Shown here piece by piece: positions 52,668-60,700 of a DNA stretch of 64,000 nt. Every line of letters starts with the position of its first letter. Position 1 is the first letter of the stretch. Origin of the DNA: Symbiodinium natans (taxonomy: Eukaryota; Sar; Dinophyceae; Suessiales; Symbiodiniaceae). The DNA lies in the NCBI GenBank assembly GCA_905221605.1, contig CAJNDS010002259.1:372001-436000 (forward strand), written 5' to 3'. The notes under the pieces were generated by a model. It saw nothing but the letters and a program-made list of their open reading frames with translations, did not search any database and was not told the DNA's origin. Made by a program: the position numbers and the translations under genes.

Positions 52668-53004
52668 TAGAAGACCCCTCGCATGGCAGCCCCAATCATG
52701 CAAATCGGGTTTCGGGTTTGTAGGGGCTAAGCCGTGCTTCACTTGTTTAACGTTTTCCTTGGCAGCACAACAACTCGGGTTTTCAACCGGGGTCTGAGTA
52801 GTCAACGCCTTTTTTCGGGCTTTGTTTGGTTCCCTCATAAGCCCCTTTAAACCAAAAATGGGGCGCGCCCTTGTCATTCCTAGGTTACCCTAGCCTTTAA
52901 TTCCTGTTAAGGGGGTTGCCTCATGAAAACACGCAACCCCCATTAATCCTAAACGGGTACCGTTTCCAGTTACTCCGGGACCTTATGCTTCGAACCTCAA
53001 CCTG

Positions 53005-53148
53005 ACCCTAAACCCCCTAAACCCCCTAAACCCCCTAAACCCCCTAAACCCCCTAAACCCCCTAAACCCCCTAAACCCCCTAAACCCCGTAAACCCCCTA
53101 AACCCCCTAAACCCCCTAAACCCCCTAAACCCCCTAAACCCCCTAACC
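53005..53148 (-). repeat. (CCCCCTAAA)n array, 9-bp unit
   Basis: About 15 near-perfect AAACCCCCT units, one with CCCCGT. Confidence 0.97.
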
Positions 53149-53159
53149 CTAGAACCCTA

Positions 53160-53415
53160 AACCCTCAGCCCTAAGCCCTAAGCCTTAAGCACTAAGCACT
53201 AGGCCCTAGGCCCTAAGCACCAAGCACCAGACCTCAGGCCCCAGGCCCTAAACCCTAAGCACTTGGCACTAGGCCCTAGGCCCTAAGCCCGAAACCCTAA
53301 GCCCTAAGCACAAAGCACTTAGGCCCTAGGCCCCAGGGCCTAGGCCCTAGGCCCTAGGCCCTAGGCCCTAGGCCCTAGGCCCTAGGCCCTAGGCCCTAAG
53401 CCCTAAGCCCTAAGC
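53160..53415. repeat. CCCTAGG / CCCTAAG / CACTAAG variant array
   Basis: Evolves from CCCTAAG to (CCCTAGG)9 at about 53330-53400, each unit overlapping the CCTAGG palindrome. Confidence 0.9.
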
Positions 53416-53424
53416 CCAAGCTAG

Positions 53425-53502
53425 GCCAGTGAAGTCGGGTTGTTGGTGGCCTTGCTTGTGTTTTGGGCTCTCCTAGCATGGCCACAGGGGACATGGGTCT
53501 AG
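53425..53502 (+). CDS. Candidate exon with a membrane helix
   Basis: After CTAG: ASEVGLLVALLVFWALLAW then PQGTWV and TAG at 53500-53502. About 17 hydrophobic residues. GC donors inside are possible alternatives. Family unknown. It follows directly on the CCCTAGG array. Confidence 0.3.
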   Translation, partial: ASEVGLLVALLVFWALLAWPQGTWV

Positions 53503-53920
53503 GGTCAACCCTAAACCCTAAACCCTCAAGATCCTAATAATTGGAATTGTGTCGGAGGTACTCGCATCCCGCGCCCCGAGCCCAGCCGTAAACCCTTGAC
53601 TTTGAACTTCTCTAAATGAGTCCTGTGCCCTAGCCCCAAACCTTATAAACCCTAAACCCTAAACCCCAAACCTGTGAGACCAACAAGAACCTAGGAGCTA
53701 GAAGGAGCCGAGAAGCTGTAAGGAGCTGGGTAGTGAACGGGAAAACCCGCCCAAAACCCGCCCAACACTTTCGTTCAAAGCTTTTTGGGGACCCGAACCC
53801 GATACAATTCCAAGAAACCCTAAACTAAACCCTCACCCCTAAACCCTAAATCCTCACCCTAATCCCTAAACCCTAAGCCCCCTGAAACCTAAACCTCCCC
53901 AACCCCTCAGCGCACTGCAG

Positions 53921-53975
53921 GCAAAGCATTTGTACTGAGCGCCCTCGCCGCCGAATCTGGGCGGCATGCCTTCAG
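53921..53975 (+). CDS. Candidate exon, unknown protein
   Basis: CTGCAG|GC start and TTCAG|GTAAAG donor; reads KAFVLSALAAESGRHAF. The 13-bp motif CAGG(C/T)AAAGCATT occurs at both exon ends (53918 and 53973), i.e. at the acceptor and at the donor. Confidence 0.4.
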
Positions 53976-54000
53976 GTAAAGCATTGGCAGCGGGGCAGAA

Positions 54001-54250
54001 GTTTAGGGTTTAGGGTTTAGGGTTTAGGGTTTAGGGTTTAGGGTTTAGTTAGGGTTTAGGTTTAGGGTTTACGGTTTAGGGTTTAGGGTTTAGGGTTTAG
54101 GGTTTAAGGTTTAGGGTTTAAAGTTTAGGGTTTAGGGTTTAGGGTTTAGGGTTTAGGGTTAGGGTTTAGGGTTTAGGGTTTAGGGTTTAGGGTTTAGGGT
54201 TTAGGGTTTAGGGTTTAGGGTTTAGGGTTTAGGGTTTAGGGTTTAGGGTT
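54001..54250 (+). repeat. ITS, TTTAGGG orientation, ~34 units
   Basis: Longest array in the window, with a few TTTAGGTTTAGGG and TTTAAAG variants. Confidence 0.97.
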
Positions 54251-54357
54251 CCTGAGCCCTCAGGCTCCAGGATTCGCTTGTTGGGTTTAGGGTTAGGGGT
54301 GTCGGGTTTTGGTTGTGTGACATGTCACATGTTCTGCATGCACCACCACCGCTAAAC

Positions 54358-54510
54358 CCGAAACCCGAAACCCTAAACGCTAAACCCTAAAGCCTAAACC
54401 CTAAACCCTAAACCCTAAACCCTAAACCCTAAACCCTAAACCCTAAACCCTAAACCCTAAACCCTAAACCCTAAACCTAAACCCTAAATCCTAAGGCCTA
54501 AACCCTAGAT
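54358..54510 (-). repeat. ITS, CCCTAAA orientation, ~18 units
   Basis: Degenerate at both ends. Opposite orientation to 54001-54250, 108 bp apart. Confidence 0.95.
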
Positions 54511-54732
54511 TTTTTTCGGGGGCCTCTCTCGTTCCCAAGTCTCGCTGCTGGATGGGGGGCCTTCAGGACATGTCTCCAGGGGCCAACCATGTAGAAGCAA
54601 ACATTGCCTTCCTAGATTCCTAGTATTTCATGGAACCCTAAATCCTAAACCCTAAACGCTAAACCTATAGGGGAAGAACTTTGTAGGGAAGGTGGGGCTT
54701 AGTTCCAGAGTGCCTGTGCAGGATACCTATAG

Positions 54733-54846
54733 GTTTAGAGTTTAGGGTTTAGGGTTTAGGGTTTAGGGTTTAGGGTTTAGGGTTTAGGGTTTAGGGTTTA
54801 GGGTTTAGGGTTTAGGGTTTAGGGTTTAGGGTTTAGTAGGGTTTAG
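54733..54846 (+). repeat. ITS, TTTAGGG orientation, ~15 units
   Basis: Ends TTTAGTAGGGTTTAGCTTATAG just before the coding-like block at 54854. Confidence 0.95.
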
Positions 54847-54853
54847 CTTATAG

Positions 54854-54966
54854 TGACCACAAGTATCTACTTCATGTCCCCGCTGGAGGAACCGATGGTG
54901 CAGGGCTCGTCTGTGGACCAACCCATGACACCCACAAGGTTGCCAGCATCCTACTTACCTACTTCT
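54854..54966 (+). CDS. Candidate exon, unknown protein
   Basis: One frame reads SDHKYLLHVPAGGTDGAGL then VCGPTHDTHKVASILLTYFY, protein-like, and is phase-compatible with the 53921-53975 exon (AG+T). The acceptor is TATAG|T, not AG|G. A second frame (EPMVQGSSVDQPMTPTRL) is also open, so the choice is uncertain. Confidence 0.35.
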
Positions 54967-55351
54967 ACCCCTAAACCCTAAACCCTAAACCCCAAACCCT
55001 AAACCCTAAACCCCTCCAAGTTGAGATGCTTAAAGTTTTGGCTTGGCTTTGGAAGTGCAGTTGGAGCTTTTTGTGTTCTAGCCTGTTCGAACCCCAGAGA
55101 GCTGCACCACACTATGCTCACGGCTTCCCCCGATGCTCGAAACTCCCACCAAACTGCTGCACGCCCCTGATTGCATGTTCGATCTAAACCCTAAACCCCA
55201 AACCCTAAACCCTAAACCCTCAACCCCAAACCCTAAACCCTAAACCCCCCCTGCACAGAACTCACCCGATTTGGGCCACCTTCGAGCCCGCGCACGTGTA
55301 GGGATGTAGTGAGAATCGACTGGAGGTGCGCTCGCCAGGAGAAAAAGCTTC

Positions 55352-55490
55352 CCAGGCCCTGGATTCAAAAAGTAGAACCCATATAGTACAAACCACAAAC
55401 CCCCAAAACCTAAACCCTAAACCCCTGTACTACTATGGTTTGTTATTGGGAACCCTTCAGGGTGTACTACTTTTTGGATCCTCCCGAGGG
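55352..55490. mobile_element. MITE family M copy 2 with small ITS-like insert
   Basis: TGGATTCAAAAAGTAGAACCC / CTACTTTTTGGATCCTCCCG; ACCTAAACCCTAAACCCCTG lies in the middle (55409-55428). Confidence 0.65.
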
Positions 55491-55551
55491 TCGGGGTTAG
55501 TGTCCTCTTGAGGTCTAGGCTTTAACCCTAAACCCTGAACCCCCTAAACAA

Positions 55552-55603
55552 GGCTTCGACCAGGAGGGTGCTGGTATTTCTGGAGTTGAGGGTCTAACTA
55601 AGT
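55552..55603 (+). CDS. Candidate exon, unknown protein
   Basis: After CAAG: FDQEGAGISGVEGLTKYR, followed by GGTTTAGGG. Could belong with the 53.9-54.97 kb exons. Confidence 0.3.
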
Positions 55604-55968
55604 ATAGGGTTTAGGGTTTTTGGTTTGTGGTTTGGGGTTTAGGGTTTAGGGTTTAGGCCTCCTGGTGAGTGATGACCGTCATGTCTCATGCGGGTCCCAA
55701 GTCTCAACATGTTGCCCCCAACTCTTCCCTACAATTATCGTGCTGCCGTTCTGAATCCGAAAGCCAAACCTCAAACCTGCAAACTGCAAATCGCAAACCT
55801 CGAACCACCCCACGCCCTTAGGCCCAATTTTGGCGCCAGGGCTTAGGTTCAGGGTTCAGTTTCGGGTTTAGGATTTGGGGTTTCGGGTTTATAGTTTAAG
55901 GTTTCGGGTTTAGGGGTTAGGGAGGGTGTAGGGTGTAGGGAGGGGGGGGGGGGGGGGGGGGAAGTACT

Positions 55969-56337
55969 ATGGAGATTGGTTGCCGCACAAACTTTCGGTC
56001 TGCGCTCGTTTCCTCAAGCGCCGGCCACTTGTACAAAGAAGCAGTCAGAGGAGCAGTGTGTATGTCTGGCAGGTTTGGCAGCTCTCAAAACCATCTCGGT
56101 AGGCTCTTGGCTTTTTGGATTTTACAGGATCATGTTCAGGAGTATTGTTCAGAGGGTTTTTAAGGGCCATCCAGGCAAGGGTGTTGGATCATGCTAGGGA
56201 ACATCTCGAAAGAAAGCGCAGCTGCCAAACCTTCGCCTGCACGGGCTCGACTGAGTAGCGGTTCCAACATGATAGGCCTCTTGGGCGTTAGGGATATATC
56301 GGGTTTAGGTCTGACGGTCGAGCTGGAGCCCGAGTGA
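55969..56337 (+). CDS. Candidate two-exon gene split by MITE J
   Basis: Exon 55969-56098 starts at a Met and ends CTC G|GTAGGC; exon 56198-56337 follows CTAG and ends TGA (56335-56337). Reading: MEIGCRTNFRSALVSSSAG..., then NISKESAAAKPSPARARLSS and ...GVRDISGLGLTVELEPE. The intron (56099-56197) is MITE family J. All three forward frames of exon 1 are open, so the choice rests on GT-AG phase. CATCTCG occurs just before the donor and just after the acceptor. Product unknown. Confidence 0.35.
56099..56197. mobile_element. MITE family J copy 3 (candidate intron)
   Basis: GTAGGCTCTTGG... GGATCATGTTCAGGAGTAT... TCAGAGGGTTTTTAAGGGCC ATCCAGGCAAG. Confidence 0.65.
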
Positions 56338-57059
56338 TCAGTGCCGGATCTGTTGTATCCCTGTAGACGTAACAAGGGTAAGTCCTTGGAAACTACAATT
56401 TGCAGGTCCAGGCGGCCCTGTTGGCTAGTCTCAGCCTCAACTTCCTCTAAGGTCCGCGACTCTTACGGGTTGTAGGGTCGAACCGTTGTGGTCCCTCCGC
56501 CTGCGCACCCTCAGCACCATGGCCGGTGAGGCACATTCGGGCTGCGCTTGGGAAGTCGGAAGCTCCAGGAAAATCCGGCTAGCCCGACGTAAAGAAGAGA
56601 AAAGGTCCTTAATAGCCTTAAAAGGAGGATTATGTGCCGAAATTTTGTGGACATAGTAGTTTAGGTCGCTAAATCATCGCGAACAACATCCCGCTGTAAG
56701 CCTTACACATTTGTGATACAGTTGTCTCTAAACCCTCTACCCTAGACCCTACCTAAATAGGCCGCTGCTGTGTTTGTCAGTATGCCCGGTCCTTGTGTAC
56801 GGCTTTTGAGGGCTTTGGGCTTTGGGATTCGGAGCTTACCAACGACTTGGCGCAGGTTTGGGGTTTAAAGTTTTTAGGATTTAGGGCTTGTGGGATTTAG
56901 GATTAAGGGTTTAGGGTTTCAGTCCACTTAGATACCTTTGGGAGCCCTACAGAGCCAATCCCTACACAGAGGCCCCTGGGCTTCGGCATGGAAGGCTTAG
57001 GGCTTCGTGCCCACAAGAACCCTAAAAGGGAGGCGCAGCCTTGCATCATTATCCCCTCA

Positions 57060-57180
57060 TATGAAGCAGGGTTTATATTACTGTTTTTGGTGAGTGTATA
57101 TAAGGTTCCTTTTTAGTATTGGTGAGTGTATGTACCTGGTGTCCTTTTGGGGGTACAAGAAATATATACCCTGCTTCATA
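57060..57180. mobile_element. MITE family N
   Basis: Terminal inverted repeat TATGAAGCAGGGTTTATAT / ATATATACCCTGCTTCATA, inner GGTGAGTGTATATAAG / GGTGAGTGTATGTA tandem pair. Broken relative at 44455-44690. Confidence 0.85.
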
Positions 57181-57182
57181 CA

Positions 57183-57262
57183 GACCCCCCGAAGAGTAGG
57201 ATCCCCTTATACCTAAAGGACCCCAATAAGGTACCCCCCAATATCGTAAACCCCCTTGTAGG
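57183..57262. mobile_element. MITE family A copy
   Basis: CCCCCGAAGAGTAGGATCCCC ... GGACCCCAATAAGGTACCCC CCAATATCGTAAACCCCC; abuts family N. Confidence 0.7.
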
Positions 57263-57320
57263 GGTCCTCGTTCTGAGGCAGAGGTATTGGGTAAACACTC
57301 CGCCCCTGCTCATTCGGTAC

Positions 57321-57422
57321 TATAGGGATCGGAATAATGTCCAATAGTCTTCCCTTACGGTCCCTTGAAAACTATACGAGAATAACCCCCAAAACCCTAT
57401 TCTATTCATCAAGGCCCCTATA
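57321..57422. mobile_element. MITE family H copy 3
   Basis: TATAGGGATCGGAATAAT ... AAGGCCCCTATA. Confidence 0.8.
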
Positions 57423-57504
57423 GTACACGCTTGCTTCGGAGGTTCGGGGAGCGAATGAGTTGAAGGGTTCAGAGGGTTCAGGGTTGTGTGTAACTGCATA
57501 CCAG

Positions 57505-57607
57505 GCCCTCAACCCTAAACCCTAAACCCTAAACCCTCAACCCTAAACCCTAAACCCTAGACCCTAAACCCTAAACCCTAAACCCTAAACCCTAAACCGG
57601 TTTAGGG
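57505..57607 (-). repeat. ITS ending in a CCCTAAACCGGTTTAGGG palindrome
   Basis: About 12 CCCTAAA units and, at 57590-57607, a perfect switch to TTTAGGG orientation. Confidence 0.95.
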
Positions 57608-57636
57608 TGCTCCCACTCTTTCTATCCTGCTGCGCA

Positions 57637-57758
57637 CCTGCAGGATGAGGAGGAGATCATCCTAAACCCTAAGCCCTAAGCCCTAAATCACCCTAAACCC
57701 TAAACCCTAAAGCCTAAAGCCTAAACCCTAAACCCTGCAGGATGAGGAGGAGATCATC
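57637..57758 (+). other. ITS insertion with 25-bp direct duplication at a 3' splice site
   Basis: CCTGCAGGATGAGGAGGAG+ATCATC occurs at 57637-57661 and 57734-57758, perfect over 25 bp; between them is a 72-bp CCCTAAA-type tract. The duplicated piece contains the acceptor CTGCAG| of the RING-CH exon. The left copy retains the pyrimidine-rich tract TCCCACTCTTTCTATCC. Confidence 0.9.
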
Positions 57759-60700
57759 TGTCGATATTGCTTCGCGGGCCTGGGGGCCCGAGATGTGCTG
57801 TTTCTGAGGAGGGACTCCGGAAACTAGGGTCCCTTAAAGGGTGTACATATATGTATATATATATATGTATATATATATATATGTGCATATATATATATAT
57901 ATACCTCTATATATATATATATATACATAGAGGATGCAAGGTACCTGCTGCCCGACCTCTCTACCAAGAGCCAGTAAAGGAAGAGGTGACAAAGTGAACT
58001 TCAGGGCAGCTGCCCCACTTAAATACTACTGCCCTAAACCCTAAACCCTAAACCCTAAACCCTAAACCCCCTCTCATGGGGGGCTCTTGAGACTTTTTTT
58101 TGCGCAGCAGCTTCTGCCTTCGACCGCTCCGCATCACCTCAAAGCTTGCCGGAGCGCGGCAAAACCCTGTTGACACGTGATGTTGGGTTTAGGGTTTAGG
58201 GAAAAGGGTTTAGGGTTTAGGGTTTAAGGTTTAGGGTTTAGGGTTTAGGGTTTAGGGTTTAGGGTTTAGGGTTTAGGCTTTAGGTTGTAGGGTGTAGGGT
58301 GCAGGGTGCAGGGTGCAGGGTGTAGGGTGTAGGGTTTTTATATAGTTGGGTGTTTATTTCTAGGACCAGAGTGGACCCCTATTATTATTTTTCTGGGGTT
58401 AAGGGTCCCTTGTAAGCCCCTGTACACCAAAAAGAGTACGTAGCTTTTTTATTCATGGGTTACTCTTGGCCTCGATTTCTGGTCTCCCCAATAGCACCAA
58501 TATTGATAAGAAACCAGATACACACTCACCGACACTAGTAGTGCAACGCTTGGGCATTTTCTAAATAGGGGTACCCCACGGGGTCCCTCAAAATGCCCAA
58601 AGCCCGAAACCCTACGGAAATCTCCAGTAAAAACCTAACAAACGCCATCCCGAACTCTCAAAACTCCTGGAGCTTTGTGAGGCTCAGGGCTTTGGGATCC
58701 TGAGGGCGGGGATTCGTGTTTAGGGTCCTGGGGTTTTAGGGTTTCAGGGCTTTCGGGATGGTTTAGCTTTAGAGCTGAGAGCACTTACCTGTTTTTCAGG
58801 GTTTACCACTATTTGCTGAAGAACCTCCAAAAGATGAACGATGGTAAGCCCCATGTTACGCTCATGGGGAAGAATGTTTTTGGATTTTTTGGATGGTTAA
58901 GCAAGTCGTAGTTTAGGGTGGCCAGCTATCTTCCCGCCCTCCACCAGTGGATCTCTGAATCATAGGTTTAGGGTTTGGGGTTTGGGGTTTAGGGTTTAGG
59001 ATTTAGGGTTTAGGGTTTAGGGTTTAGGGGCGCCGCCACCCGAAGCCAGGCGAGGAGGACGGCGAGCTCATCTCACCCTGCAAGTGTGCTGGTGGGCAGC
59101 TCCCTGGCGCAAAACACGGGGGGGGGGTGGGGGGGGTGGGGGCGCGTGCCTCTCAACCCTAGATGGGTTTAGGGTTCAGGGTTCAGGGTTCAGGGTTCAG
59201 GGTTTAGGGTTTAGGGTTTAGGGTTGCCCGAGTAAACGAGATCTCGGAAGCAGCAGCCATGGTCGGTGGCCGCAGTCGATTTTAGTAGGGCGAGTGGTTC
59301 TAGGCACCCCCTGAACCCTAATAAACCCCTAAACCCTGAACCCTGAACCCTGAATCCTGAACCTTCCCCACGCCTTAAAACCAAACCCCGAACCAGGCAA
59401 ATAAAGCCCTAAGCCCTAGATCCTGAACCTTCCCCACATCTTTAAAAAAAACCCAACCCCTAACCAGCCAAAGCCCCACACTCAACACTCCTTTAGGCTT
59501 CGGCGGTGCAACCATGGGTCCTTAAACCCTGAAAGTGGACCTCGCACTCGCTTTGAGAAGCTTGCAGAGTTAGAGCGAGTTGAGACTCTCAGGGCATAGA
59601 GTTTAAGGGTCTGGGGGCTAAGGCGCCGATTCGGAGTGCAGCTTCTTAGGTTTTTTTTTTTTTTTTTTTTCCGGGCTTGGCTTGCGTACTACTTCCCAGC
59701 TCTCAAGGGACTCGACCTTGAACCTTAGGGGTGCCCTTGGGTTTCGGATTACCCGTTTTAAAGATCCTCTCAGGGAAGGTTTGGGTATCTTCAGGGAACC
59801 TCTTAGAGGTACAACCTTAGGGGTCCGAGTATGACTCCCGTGAGCTACTTCCCAGCTCAGCCTGTTTCGAGGAAGTATGTGCATTTGAAGTGCCTCCGAC
59901 AATGGCAACGCATGGTATTGGTCACCCAGTGCCTTGGTTGCTTTACTGGTTTCTCCTGAGCCCGTAGATTCTGGCTGAAGCTGCTGTCATTTGAGCTTGT
60001 GTAGATTGAGAGTGAGAGGGAGAGGGAGAGGGAGAGGGAGAGGGCCAAGGAACGAATGGACTTACCATTCTAGATGGCTGATCTTTGCAGGGATAGGTTT
60101 GAATATTTTGTTGTGTTTCTTAACTTTCTTCCCCTTTGTAGTCCTTATCAAGCCTTAAAAACAAGCTACAGGGCCCCCAAATCTACCCCAGTTTGAGGGA
60201 GTACCATCCACCGACAAGAGCCTGACAGATCTCCAAGTCCCAAGTCAGCCAGAGATCCATGAGACCCCAGAGTCACAACTTGGTCGCCCAGCTTTACACG
60301 TTTTTCCTCCTTTTTGGTTCAAGCTTCCCTGATAAAGCAACCAGCCCACAAAAAGTTTACCCTTATTAACAATATGGTTGCTGGGCAAACGAGAGTGACT
60401 CGATGAAGGCCGTATGCGCTCTTGCACCCACTCCCCTAAACTCCTATGATGAAGAAGTTCACCCGGAAAGGGAAGGAAGCGTCGCTGTGTTAAGAGTATA
60501 CTGGACCGGGATGTTTTATCTGAAACCCGAAGCGCTAAAATCCTAAACTCAGTTCCCAAAATCCTAGACCCTAAGCCGTAGCGGTTTAGGGATTAGGGGT
60601 TGGGGTTTAGGGTTTAGTGTTTAGGGTTTAAGGTTTAAGGTTTAGGGTTTAGGGTTTGAGACACTCCTGAGTCCCCCCAAGGCCGACGCACCCTGCATTC

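Noticed and set aside
48000-55000. Chromosome end / subtelomere
   Set aside because: Telomere units occur in both orientations and far from either window end, with genes and MITEs between them.
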